Made by a program: the position numbers and the translations under genes. The notes beneath the pieces are model-generated. The model saw only the letters and a list, made by a program, of their open reading frames with translations, did no database searches and was not told the origin of the DNA. This document shows positions 10,312 to 22,386 of a stretch of 64,000 bases of DNA, in pieces. The stretch is from contig QYAI01000015.1 of assembly GCA_003988855.1 (NCBI GenBank), forward strand, positions 1 to 64,000, in the 5' to 3' direction. Within the stretch, counting starts at the first letter, position 1; each line of letters begins with the position of its first letter. This DNA is from Arachnopeziza araneosa. Taxonomy: Eukaryota; Ascomycota; Leotiomycetes; Helotiales; Arachnopezizaceae.

Positions 10312-13300
10312 ATGTCCTCCCACGACTCTCCCAGAACCTCGATGGGTGCCTCATCATTTGGCATCGCATCACGCCGTGGTTCTTTGGCATCTCTCTCTGG
10401 CTCCAAACCTATTGATAAAGAACTGTTATCTCAGGCTCTTGATAAAATACATAACACCGCAAGCCACTCCGAAACCCTCACAACTTTTAACGAATTTGCT
10501 TCCCCACCTCCTTCGACCGCACATGCAGAGAATAAAGGCATCACTGGTGATATCATGCAAAATGGGCTTTCTGGTTTGTACAACCGTTTTAGAGGAGCTG
10601 TCGGAGCTGGAAAGGAAAAAGCAGGGCCATCTTCGAGCAAAGCAGACCAGGAAAGCGTAGACACGCCTAGCACATCAACAAGCATCTCTAAAGCCACCAC
10701 GAGAGAAGATAGTGGTGTAATTGCGTCACCAACTCAAGCTTCAGCATCATCATCTCGGCTTCAGTCTCCAACAGCCTCCTCCTTTGTAGGACAATCGTCA
10801 GAAAGCCAGTCCCAAACTTTGAGGTCTTCTAAAGCTTCAATAATATCCACAGTAGCAACAACACCAGGAACAAGTAAATCTGCTGCATCTAGCAGACCCT
10901 CGATGACTCCCATGGCGAAGGCTACAGCCTCAACAGTTATAGTGCCAACTCTTGCCCCAATCAATGTGAGTGCGTTCAGAGACGGAGAAGCTGCTACAAC
11001 AAGCAGCGATCTACCTAAGATCGATGCTACACCTACAATCAGGATAAATACCCGTGATAACTCGACCGGTTTTGGTTTCAGTGATCCTCAGTCGGCCCGA
11101 AGGCCAGGTAAAGATTCTTCCATAATGGACGACTCGGAAGGATCTGACATAGAACCCGAAAATGCCAAAATTACGGAGTTGAGGATCAAAGGTCGCGACT
11201 ATTTGGGCGGGGATGGAAGTCCGCAGTTGGGAAATGGACAACCAGGTCCCTCCAAGTCGACATCCTCAGCATTCTCTTCTCTTCGAGCAACAGAGGTTAC
11301 ACGAGCTTCAGAGAGGTCGGACATAGCCAAAAGACCAGCTGCAATTGATCGTATTACACAATCCCATTTACCCGGGTATCAGGCTTCAAGAGCCTCATCC
11401 ACTGATCGAAGCACTGCTGAAACCAGCCCTATCCACACCTCAGCACATGATAGTGTGCACCATGATTCTTTCTCAAAAGACAATGGGCCACAATTAGGAT
11501 ATCTAGGCCGGCTTCGTATCCCTGGCACAACCCCTAACGAGGGTGCTCCAGTCAGTGCTAGGCTTGAGCAAATGAGAAAGCAGGTTCTTAGTAAGGAATT
11601 CTGGATGGCTGATGCTATCTGCCGAGAATGCTTCTTATGTGGCGATACTTTTGGTACATTTCGAAGAAAACACCACTGTCGTACTTGTGGATGCATATTT
11701 GATTCCAAATGCACTTCAATAATTTCTGGTCAGAGATTTGGGGTTCAAGGAAATCTAAGAGTTTGCAAAACATGCCTCGATATCATCAATCGACGACATG
11801 ATAGTAGTGGGTCTGACGAGGATTCCGCAGAAGACTCAACTCTCACAACATTCTTTCAGACGCAGCAGGCGAAGTACGACTCTGCACGAGTTGAGACCCC
11901 AGATGTGCATGTGTCAACACTAGATGGAGACAAAGCAGGAGAATATGATGCGCCAAGGCCCGTGGAAACACCGATGATGGCAATTCCGGCTACTCGAAGG
12001 ATTGGAGAATCAACAAATCGACGGTCTGCCGTTCTTGAGATCGATGCTCCTCAACTGAGCCGGCCTAGTTCATCGAGGTCCCTAAAAGCATTATCCGCAG
12101 CAGGACGGCCAGTGTCATCCGGCCACAAGAGACACCACTCGAAACATAACCTACTTGGCCGTTTTAGGCCTTCTGTCGACGACCGTGCTCCCTTCCATCG
12201 TGGTATCACAGAAGAAAAGAAGTCAAGATTGCCAGCCTTTCATGACGATAATATCATTGATCCAGATTTGGCACCATATATGTCCGATGAAGGTTCAAGT
12301 GGAGATGAGCAAATGAGCATCTTTGCTACTATGGATAGTACTAATACACTTAGTCCAAGTTTTGAAAACGATCGATCAGGGTTTGGTTCCCTTTTGAGTG
12401 CAGGCAAAAAACATAGGACTCGAGCTGAAAAGAGCATCAGCGGAATCAGCTTCACAAGTCGTGGTTTAGATGATTACAATACCAATCCAACGATGGGGGG
12501 ATTTTCTCGGCCTAATAGAAGACGTAATCTCAGTGCCACAAGCAATAATTTCCATCATCCGAGAACGTCTCCACGGCAACAGGCTCTCGGATTTGGTAAC
12601 CTTGACGAGGAAGTCGCAAGCATGACAAATTCTCTTGCTGCTTCTTCCATTGTTGCATCAAGGATGACGAGAAGTGTATCTATGAGAGATGCCAAAGCAC
12701 CAGCTGTAGAATTGAACAATGCCAGTCTTCACCATGTTCGGCGGCTCTTGCATCAACTCTTGGAAGATGCGCACATTCCAAACGTTTCGTTTTGGGAAAA
12801 AGCTCTGATACCTATTTTACTTCAATGCACAGATGATGTGAACCCAAACGTTAGGGCGGGCGATGATATTGATATCCGACACTATGTAAAAGTGAAAAAG
12901 ATTCCTGGAGGGAGGCCTGGCGACACTGCTTATGTTTCTGGCGTTGTTTTCACGAAAAATCTGGCTCTCAAGAGCATGCCGCGCACGATTTCGAACCCAA
13001 GGATAGTTATCGTTTCATTTCCTATTGAATATCAACGACACCAGCAGCACTTTATGAGTTTGGAACCAGTCATTGCCCAAGAGAAGGAATTTTTGAGAAA
13101 CATGATCAATCGAATCGCGTCCTTGAGGCCGCAATTGCTCTTAGTTCAAAAGAATATCTCAGGACTTGCTCTTCAATATCTCGCAGAAGCCAATATTGCC
13201 GTGGCTTATAATGTCAAGCCTTCAGTGATCGAAGCGGTATCCCGCTGCGCTCAGACCGAGATCATTTCTTCTATTGACATGGTCGCTCTCAAACCAGTCC

Positions 13301-16300
13301 ACATCGGCAAGAGTGCTGGATTCGATGTTAAAACGTTTGTCCACTCTGATATCCCAGGGAAGAAAAAGACATATATTTATCTTTCGGGTTGTCCTAAAGA
13401 GTTGGGCTGCACTATCGTACTACGAGGTGCAAATATGAACATTCTTCACAAGATGAAGCGCATTACAGAATTCATGGTTTATGTGGTGTATAATCTGAAG
13501 CTCGAAACTTGCCTAATGCGCGATGAGTTCGTCCTCATTCCGTCTGTGGCAGATACTAGTGGAAGTATTTCACCAAGCAAGAAGCAGGCTACTTCTGCTC
13601 TTAATTCTGGTCTCCCGGAACCTGCCACTCCAAGAGATGCACTTGCAGCTGCAAGTGACAAGCTAATGGCTGTGGTAGCGGTCGGGAAGCAGCTTCACAA
13701 GATCTCAAATTCAGATCCCGAGGGAGTTACAAATGATCAAGCTTCGCAACAGGTTCCAACAAATCTTGAATCGGTCGAAGCTGTTTCGACCATGCCTGCG
13801 ATAAATGAAAAGAATGATATGATTGTAACAACACCAAAATTCATTTCTGCTCATGCATCTCATGCACATGGTTCCAACGAAGACCAACTTCCTGCGGACA
13901 TTCCTATGCCGACTTTCTACAGTGATATGGTAGCAAAACATCAGACTAAAATATTGTCTGCTTCGCCATTTGTCAAATTTGTTCAACCTTATCTGTTGAT
14001 GAGAGCACGGGAACAGGAGCGTAGATTAGTTTACTTGAAGAGGCTGCGAGACCAAGACACATTTGAAGAGCAGACGGATATAGAGAAGTCAAAGCCGCAA
14101 AAATTCCAGCTCATCAGACCTGACATGGTTCATGATACAGTCAAAAGAGCACCACGGCAGATCATGGAAGTGCTACATGCTGTCCATGATGCAGAGTATG
14201 ATAAGGCTTTGCACAACTATCAAACACAAACACGCCAATGGGAAAATTATATTCAAGGAAATCTGAACCTTTTCGACCCGTATGCGCATCAAAATATCAC
14301 AGTACTTTACACAGTTGTATGTACGGCAACAACAATTCCTTGTGCTGGACCCGAATTACTTGCTTTAGCTTTTTATAATGAGCATGCTGAGTTCGATCCT
14401 GACTGCACCCTTGGTCAATATGTAGAGGATCTTTGCATGAGTATAAACACCATTTGCACATCGAATGGTTGTGAGCGCAAGATGTCCGAACATCACAGAA
14501 CATATGTCCATGGCGAAGCACGTATCACAGTCTTCGTTGAAAAAACACCATGCAAAATAAAGGGGCTTCAAGAGTCAATATTGATGTGGAGTTTTTGCAA
14601 GATTTGTCAGAAAGAAACACAAGTTATGCCCATGTCAGAAAGCACCTGGAAGTACTCACTTGGCAAATATTTGGAATTATCATTTTGGAGCAGTGAGCTA
14701 CGTCTCCGAGCGGGTGTCTGCCCACATGATATCCATCGCGATCACTTACGCTTCTTTGGTTATCGAAATGTGGCAGTTCGCATCCATTACGACCCTATTG
14801 ATCTTTTGGAGATCATAGTACCTCGAACTAGAATTACCTGGAAAGTTGATAATGACCTTAGACTGAAGAACGAGCTATTCACGAAGTTTGAGGAACGATG
14901 GAACCGCTTCATGAACTCTGTGAAATCTAGAATAAAGGGCATGAACATTGATAGCGTTGCTCCAGAGAAAGCAGAGGCTTGCAAAGCGGAAGTTGAACGA
15001 CTCAAGAAACTTGCACAAGAGGAGCACATTGAATTGACTCGGAAACTGCAACAAAAATACATGGAGTCAAAATATTACGAGGTCATACCACTAAACCGGG
15101 CTTTACGGGCCATGCAAGAGAAGGTAGCCCAATGGGATGACGCCTTCACCGATTTTGATGCAAACTTTTTCCCTTCAGAAAAAGATATTAGAAGATTGGC
15201 CGCCCTTCAATTGAAGAAAATGTTCATAGATCGGGATGACACGTCGTCCTCTGTAGCTTCGACAGAACCTACAGACCTCGCCTCCGATATTGATGAAAAA
15301 TCGCCCAAAACTTCGATAGAATTAAGTCGAAACCCTTCAACCATGTCTGCAGAAACCACTCGCGATGTTCTTGCTTCTGTTCTGGAGGAAAGCCATTCCA
15401 ATGATCCAACTGAGGACTTAATCCAGGATCCAACCACTGGCCCCACTACTTCTGGAGAGCACCCATCTTCTGATGCTCTGAAACAACCAGATTCAGTTGA
15501 CCTGGATCGGGAGGGAATTGCACACCTCGATCTAGCAATCATCAAACAAACCAAGGATGGCGAGTCGACACCACCAGAGCCTTTTCCACCTATGGACCCT
15601 AATTGTACAGTACCTCCACTCGAACCCCAGGTCGACATAACCAAAAATTCTACATCACCATTAGAAGCAACCTTGTCGGAGAAAGTTGAAAGACTTAGAA
15701 GGGCCAACACGTCACAGTCAATCGAAAACAGCGCGAATCAGACAGAGGTCTCTAATATTCCACGACCTTCAGAGAGATTAAATTCTCGTCGAAATGGCAC
15801 AGCTAACTCGCCGCCATTACACCGTACTCAATCCCAACCTGCCGGAACTCTTCGCCGTATGCACACGATCCATAAAAATCCTTCCAAGCAAGCTGACACT
15901 AGACCTGTGGGTGATGTTATGAATCCACCTTTCGAGGGTCTGAAATCCTCGGCAACGGAACCAGTGAAGCCAACGGATAAAAAACTGTCGGAACGACTTG
16001 GAATAGGTACCATAAAAGCTAATCGGAACAAGGGTCACTCACTTATTCCAAGATCTGTGCATGCCAAGCGTAAAGAGTCCAAGGTGTCCACACTTGCAAA
16101 ACATTTTGAGCAACTGAGCCGAGAATTTGAAAAGGAGAGAATGCGTGACCGCAGACAACGTGCGGCCAAGGTCACTCAATCTCGAGCATTTCCAAAAGCA
16201 TCATCCAAACCGATTGTCGAAGTTTACAAGGACGTGAACGAAGCTGTAGAGCAGCGCGGCCCTAGTGATGAAGATCTGCAGGCAAGCCAACAGACGCAAA

Positions 16301-17998
16301 CTAATCCTAAACCCACAGATGTTGTGGAAGGGCTTGCTAGTATAAATACGGAGCCAGTACCTGGCGATCCAGCACCCCATTCACCAACTGGGACTACAAT
16401 GACGGCAGATGATACTGCTAATGAAGCAGAGGTAGAAGACAATCAACAGAACGTCAGCCAAACTGGTTCCGACGATGATGGTGCAGCGAGTGATGTCGAG
16501 CACTCCCTACTTGATGATATTCCTGGTGTTGCTGAGCTTGCCGAGAAGTTCGACGTCGATAAACCAGATATACCTCTTGACATCCCGAAGCATGAGAAAT
16601 CTAGTCTCATGAAAATGCTCACAAACTTCTGGGCAGAAAGGTCTGCCAGTGGTTGGACACCTCTTGACTATCCCATGAATGCTGGAGATCATATATTTTC
16701 CGATGTGGATGTCATTGTTCGAGAAGATGAGCCCAGTTCATTGATCGCATTCACTCTCGAAAGTCTTGTATATAAGCAAAAGTTAGCTGACCTCCGCAGT
16801 CAAGGTCAAGCTAAGACAAAGAGAGAAGACAGTCCAGCTCTGATAGACGGCATTCCCGATATTTGTCAGGACGGCCTTGACCAAGCAGAAGTCGAAACAT
16901 CACTGCTTCGAGCAACTGGGACACATCTTTCATGTTCTTTCCCCGATGGCACTGCTCGAATGCAATGTAAGATTTTCTTTGCGGAGCAGTTTGATGCTGT
17001 TCGTCGAAAATGTGGCGTTGCTGATCGGATTGTCGAATCTCTCTCACGATGTTTGAAATGGGATTCCAAGGGTGGAAAGACCAAGTCTGTCTTTTTGAAG
17101 ACTCTTGATGATAGACTCATCTTGAAACAGCTTTCGCCGATTGAAACTCAAGCGTTCTTGAAGTTTGCGCCAGCTTATTTTAACATCATGGCTGAAGCTC
17201 TTTTCCATGACCTTCCTACAGTCATCGCGAAAATGCTTGGATTTTACCAGATCATTATCAAGAATCCCGTAACAGGTACGGAAATTAAATGGGATGTGCT
17301 TGTTATGGAAAATCTGTTCTATGACCGATCCCCAGCAAGAATTTTTGATCTCAAAGGATCAATGAGGAATCGTAAAATCCAGTCTACCGGCGAACAAAAC
17401 GAGGTGCTACTAGATGAAAATATGGTTGAATTCATCTATGAATCTCCTTTGTTTACCCGCGAGGTAAATTTTGCCTGCTTGCGAATAAATAAGTTGCTAA
17501 TGAAATCTAGCACTCTAAAAAGTTGCTTCGTGCCGCCATTTTCAATGACACGCTTTTCCTACAGAGAAATGATGTTATGGATTACTCTCTAATGGTTGCT
17601 GTCGACGAAGCTCGAAAAGAACTTGTTGTGGGTATTATAGATGTGGTGCGAACTTACACTTGGGACAAGAAACTAGAATCTTGGATTAAGGATCGTGGGT
17701 TCGCTGGTGGTGGACGCAACCGCCCAACAGTGACGTCGCCGAAGGTAAGCCGAGTTGCTTTGCTAGCAAGCCAAATACTAATTCTACCAGGAATATAAAA
17801 GTCGATTCAGAGAAGCTATGAACAGATATATCCTTCAGGGTGAGTACTAGATTCGGTGACAATAGAGCATATTCTGACTCTGAACTAGCACCAAACAGTT
17901 GGCATCAATGGCAGCAAATCGACCCCACGCAACAGGCTAGACCTCAAAATGAGCTCAAAAGTGATGGGTTTATTGGCGAGAGAACAGTTGCTGACTGA
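10312..17998 (+). CDS. FAB1: Fab1/PIKfyve: phosphatidylinositol 3-phosphate 5-kinase with FYVE domain
   Basis: Fab1 makes PI(3,5)P2 on endosome and vacuole membranes and controls vacuole size and traffic. Four exons are inferred: 10312-17463, 17511-17744, 17791-17839 and 17889-17998, for 2514 residues. Domains in order: disordered Ser-rich N-terminus; FYVE zinc finger at about residues 436-490 with CRECFLCGDTF and the PI3P-binding RRKHHCRTCG; a Cpn60/TCP1-like domain at about 800-1080 including GCTIVLRGAN; a Cys-rich middle (CSINTICTSNGC-type region through CKICQKETQ); a second disordered part; and the PIP-kinase domain from about 2090 with SCSFPDGTARM, the IFDLKGSMRNR activation region and NDVMDYSLMVAVDE. 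The small exons complete the kinase end. The first in-frame ATG is at 10312. No DEP domain is seen, as in other fungal Fab1. It is convergent with the Dabb gene. Confidence 0.97.
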
Positions 17999-18006
17999 TT
18001 ATGAGT

Positions 18007-18030
18007 ATGATTATGATTATGATTATGATT
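18007..18030. repeat. ATGATT microsatellite just after FAB1
   Basis: About four copies of a six-base unit (ATGATT, with one variant copy just upstream) follow the FAB1 stop codon within a few bases. It would lie in the 3' untranslated region. No function is implied. Confidence 0.8.
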
Positions 18031-18415
18031 TTTGATACCACCAATCAAGACCCTATTGATAAATAATTGTAAACATATGATGATTCAAACCTCTTTCCAA
18101 ATCTTCAATAGTATGTGATTACAATCTATAATAATACGAAAACGGTAACAGAGCGTTGGGTAAACCATTAACCGCATGTGTGCTATCTAGTTAATTTATG
18201 GAATGTTCAAAGTGACTTTACCTATTCGCAAATAGTGCATATTGAACCAAAGACGATTGAGCCGGTGAGCTAAGATATCTTAATAACGAAATAAGATAGT
18301 TGGCTATAAAAAGTGCATGGAGAAGTTCTAGGCAGCGGAGAATGTCTTATTGTTACACCTCACGGACGAGATTTTATTACCCTTCAAGAACCTCGCCGCG
18401 AATCTCTATGAAGCA

Positions 18416-18972
18416 TTATTCAAAAACGCCTGGAGTGAAATCTACCACCTGCGCTCGAGCCACCAGATCCCCAACACTCTTCACAAAACCGAGATGAGCT
18501 GGGTCATTCTCAAGATAATACTTGCGATCCTCATCCTTCTCGAATTCAACGACGAAGCTATGGGTAATACCATTCTATATCTGGATGTTAATTCTACACC
18601 AAAGCATTCGGAAGTAACTTACCTGTAAGCCTTCTGGACTATTGTCCATCCCACCGATTATGGACTTCACGTACGGCTTTTTCGTTGTGGGGTGGAGGCA
18701 GTTGCTTCTCAATGAGAGCATGCGGTCGCATGCCTACATTATATTAGCAAACAATCGGATAAAAGTTTGATGCTTACAGATTTGATGTCTTGTTGGCTGG
18801 CTTCGGGTTTAAATTTGAACATCACAATGTGGATGATTTTATGCAGCTGAGGGAGCTGGAGTGGAGGTAAGGTGGTAGAAGGAACGAAAAAGAATCCGAT
18901 CACACATAGGAAAGTGAAAACAAGAACGATTGGCTTGTACAATCTTTTCAAAGAATTAAGTTGAGTAGACAT
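18416..18972 (-). CDS. Dabb (stress-responsive A/B barrel) domain protein with N-terminal membrane anchor
   Basis: Dabb domains are small dimeric alpha/beta barrels found in stress-response and polyketide-associated proteins; the reaction, if any, is unknown here. Three exons join in phase: 18972-18778, 18733-18623 and 18574-18416, giving 154 residues. All introns have GT-AG ends and the first shows a GCTAAT branch. Residues 13-33 (PIVLVFTFLCVIGFFFV) form one hydrophobic segment preceded by lysines and arginine, so a signal anchor is likely. The barrel follows: HKIIHIVMFKFKPEAS, a central MLSLRSNC...YVKSIIGGMDNSPEG block, then THSFVVEFEKDEDRKYYL, NDPAHLGFVKSV and the end VVDFTPGVF. Typical Dabb proteins are about 105-110 residues without a membrane segment, so the anchor is the odd part. 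Domain call is firm. Confidence 0.88.
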
Positions 18973-19151
18973 AATTGGTTGTTTTATTTACACATGCTTC
19001 ATTATAAAGAGAAGCTCAGGGCGAACTCGGCTCGGATCATGCCTAGGACCTGAGGCAGAAGTTGTTAGTGCCTTAACATATTCCGCCGGGATTAGGCTGT
19101 CTTCTGTAATAGTTTCATTAATTGATATAAGCGAATCTCCAAATTAAGATT

Positions 19152-19251
19152 GGTTGCCTAGTGTAGTGGTCATCACGTTTCCTTTACAAATTATTCACAC
19201 ATGTGAGTTTTGGATCGGAAAAGGTCGCAGGTTCGATCCCTGCGGTAATCA
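19152..19251 (+). tRNA. tRNA-Val (anticodon UAC) with a 27-nt intron
   Basis: The sequence folds as a cloverleaf. The acceptor stem is GGTTGCC with GGTAATC plus discriminator A. The D arm is GTGTAGTGGTCATCAC. The anticodon stem is TTTCC with GGAAA, and the loop reads TT-TAC-A before the intron, so the anticodon is UAC (valine, GUA codons). The intron spans about 19189-19215, directly after position 37, the usual eukaryotic site. The T arm is GCAGG-TTCGATC-CCTGC, and a T run follows within 10 bases as a weak Pol III stop. Confidence 0.9.
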
Positions 19252-20384
19252 AATTTTGTTTCTTTCACTCTTACAAGCAAATTTTGCTGCTCATAGTTTT
19301 GCAGAAATTTTAGCAGAGTAAAAATTCTCCTATTTTTCTTTCAAAATTTGATATATTTGAACATTTTTTGCATATAGTAGTAGAGCTGCTCTTGTTACGG
19401 ATCAACTTCGTTTAAAGGATAATGCAATTTAACTGTTTTTGAATGCTAGCAGCGTTGAAATTTATGCGAAATTTATGTCTGTCGCTAGAAGATTGATAAT
19501 AAATTTATTATCAGTATAATCTCGCTGTCTGCAGTAATAACGAAGCTTTTTGTCAGCAATACGATATTGTAGTAAACAAGGCGGTCAAAATTAGTCCTCG
19601 CTAAAGCGTCAAAAAATCGTAAGGTCGAAGCCCAAAACCTGCAGTCTTAACTTTCCTCAAGTCGAAGCTCGAAACCTCCAATATTTACTTTACTAAAGTC
19701 GAAGCTCGAAACATACAATATTTACTTTACTAAAGTCGATAAAACTTAATGCAATAAAAGATTAGTATTTAAGAGCTCCGCATTTTAAGTTTTAAGCGCT
19801 TGCTTAGGACGAGTATTGACATTTCGCGGTTTTGGATTTTTTGTTGGGCGAAGACAAATATTGCCCGCCTCGAAAGGATGAGGTCAGGGAGTTTGTTAGA
19901 GAGGGAATAAGGTAGCTGCTCGTAGTGAACTGCCACAGGCAGGAGCCCACTAGCTTAGAGCCCACGAGCTCGTCTCGCTTCTTTCTTTCTTCTAACCTTA
20001 CAGAGTCACCAATACTAATTCATTTGCATTCAGATCTTCATCTTGAAGCTGTACGACTAATATTACATTGTAGCAACACCCCTCCTGCAATCGAATTTCT
20101 TCCTCTTTTGCGGCGATCTGACCTCCTCAGCTAGAACTGGTGCCACCGATTTCAAGCTCTTCTTTGGCACAGAATATCCGACTGACTGTGATCATCCGGT
20201 CTCTCTCAGTCGATCAGCTACCTCGACTAGCACAATCCTTAGTTTTACCAAGCAGCTGGAACTTTTACTGATTCCCCAAATAGTAGAAGTCAAGACAGGA
20301 TCAATTGTAGAAAGTCTGAAAGAGTTTCAAACTTTGAAACTGAGTGAGTGTTGATTGGTACATTGTACAGTCTCCGACTGGAGA
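19252..20384. other. AT-rich gene-free stretch after the tRNA, possible transposon relic
   Basis: No gene is supported in this 1.1 kb. The first 550 bases are strongly AT-rich with many TTTT and AAAT runs and broken repeats, then comes the 37-base tandem repeat. An open stretch of about 97 codons at 20058-20352 (for example GATDFKLFFGTEYPTDCDHP) has no start codon and resembles nothing I know; it might be a decayed gene end. Position next to a tRNA and base composition would fit a decayed mobile element. Confidence 0.45.
19621..19739. repeat. Minisatellite of a 37-38-base unit, about three copies
   Basis: Units begin at 19621, 19659, 19696 and (partial) 19733 with the core AAGTCGAAGCTCGAAAC followed by an ATATTTACTTTACTA half. 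The first copy is degenerate, the next two differ by a few bases. It sits 370 bases downstream of the tRNA. Confidence 0.85.
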
Positions 20385-22028
20385 TTAGATATTACAGTAC
20401 TCCTTAATAGCACCTATTAACCTCCTCCTCGTTACCGACTTGTCAAAAACTTGAGCGTGATCTAAATCTTTAAACCAGAGAATATCAATACCCGTTCCTG
20501 TCCACGGGCGAGATTTCCACTCCTCATTGCCCTCTACCTCGTTATCGTGTATCGGTCCTTCATTACTTCTAAGTCTGATTTCATCTTGAATCTCGCAAGG
20601 GGGTAAGTCATTTGATAATGCCTCGAGTTCATCCTCTGAGCCGGTAGAGACATAGCGCCCGACAGCTTCAGTATCAACAATCAGGTCCTTCCCGCTAAGA
20701 CTTACGGTTACTCTCATCTCTCCAAAGTCTATTTTCCACAGAAGATTTTCATTCCAAAAGAAGTGCCTGCTTAGCGTGTGAGAAACACCCATATCCATAC
20801 TAGCGAAATAGTAAAGTTGGTGCTCGTTTGCTCCCTTAGGTTTCCTTCTAGTGAAGTTGTAAGCGACATCTGGCAAGTGGAGCAATATGCAAACAGGATC
20901 AATGAGAACTGCTGCAGCTATGCGCTTCGCAATGGCGGGAGTCTTGAGAAGATGTGTTGATATGACAGTTCCATATGAGTGAGCAGCCAGAACAAATTTC
21001 TGGTTTGGACCAAATTCTTTCAGCACAATTTGGTTAATTTCTGTACACATTTCGGTACGTCCGAGGGCGTGATGAGTTATTCGAAAAGACACAGGCATGA
21101 TCTCAATAGCTAGAACACCAATTTGGTCATCCGGGTCAGATTTCAACCCTGGCATATCATTGAGCTCTTTTAGAAAGTTTGTATACGGATATAACCCGAT
21201 TCCAATTCCATGAATGAAGACAATAGGAAGTTTTGTAGACGAAGTATGAGGTCTGTACCAATATGTGGTGTGTTTGGCAGGTGAACGATATCGTGTAAAT
21301 AGAGTCTGAGGTCGAAATGGAAAAAGGTTGAAGAATTGAGATAGAGCTGTACGGTGGAAGCGAAACCCCAAGTAGAGCATTCGCATGTAGGTTAGAAAAT
21401 CAACAAACCCAACACACTGCATGGTTCGTTAGTGTGTGTAGGAAACTCAAGCGGGACAACGTACCCAATACCATAACAAACTTCGATGAAGCATGTCTAC
21501 TCTATCCAAGGTCAACCGTAGGCATTCTGCCTGACCTCTGCCTTTTTCGATGCCGCGGCCTAGTAACTTCTCTGTCATGGCAACATACTCTTCTAATTCT
21601 TCGTCGTCATACCCAGGAGGTCCACCACGGTTGAAGAAAGCCCACAAATAGAATTCCTTGACATTCTCTTTTTTGATATCTTTTGGATCAGCGCCAAGGA
21701 ACCATTTCTGTAGGTATGCTTCAGGATCACTGATATTCTCATTACATAGCCTGAAAAGCTCTCTCCGCTCTTCGCGGCTGGGTGCTGGTGGGTGGATTGC
21801 TTCGCGCTGGAGATGCCATCGATAGGGAACATAGAGAAGGAGGAAGAAGAGAGACTCTGCGATAGCAAGGCTCTCGATCATGAGAGGAGATGGTGAGGCG
21901 ACTGCAGTTCGAAAACCATAGCGTGCAACAATCAGAGCGCAATAGAGAAGGCAGAGGGGCGCAACATAGTGTAGGCAAACAATACAGATTCGTATGAAGA
22001 TATACTCAAATTTCGAGGTTCCTATCAT
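20385..22028 (-). CDS. Membrane-associated alpha/beta hydrolase
   Basis: The product is a serine hydrolase-fold protein of unknown substrate. Two exons, 22028-21465 and 21416-20385, join in phase 0 (GTACGT donor, CATGCAG acceptor), giving 531 residues. The first in-frame ATG is at 22028. Two hydrophobic segments lie near residues 10-30 (IFIRICIVCLHYVAPLCLLY) and 50-70 (AESLFFLLLYVPY), so it is likely membrane-bound. The hydrolase part shows the oxyanion-loop motif VFIHGIGIG, the nucleophile elbow AHSYGTVIS with Ser, a conserved VLIDPVCILLHLPDVAYNF block, and a likely catalytic His in KDLDHAQVF near the C-terminus. The pattern matches a widely distributed fungal family usually labelled only as alpha/beta hydrolase. 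It is divergent from the WDR6 homologue. Confidence 0.82.
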
Positions 22029-22386
22029 CTTGATTGTTATTGTGCAGTATGGCACAAAAACAGCTAAACAGATCGATGGCCTCACAACTTGGGAAGGCAG
22101 CTATATCCAGTTTCTGCGCGAAGTAGGTATACGTCACCAACCTGCCCTGAAGATCCTGCATATCTTTCGCGAGACAACGTACCATAGCACAAAAGGAAAT
22201 CTATTTATGTTTCGGTTGGATTGATTTGGTGGGTTTTCGCAGGCTGTGAATGGACTGCTCTGCCCTTTCTTCTCAACATTTTTCCCAGCCTCGGCTGCAC
22301 ATGAGAGGTTTCAAGGTCTTGCAGCCTGAGGCCTCATACTCTCCATTGCGTCGAAATCTGCTTCTGAACAGCATCCATCCTTCTCA

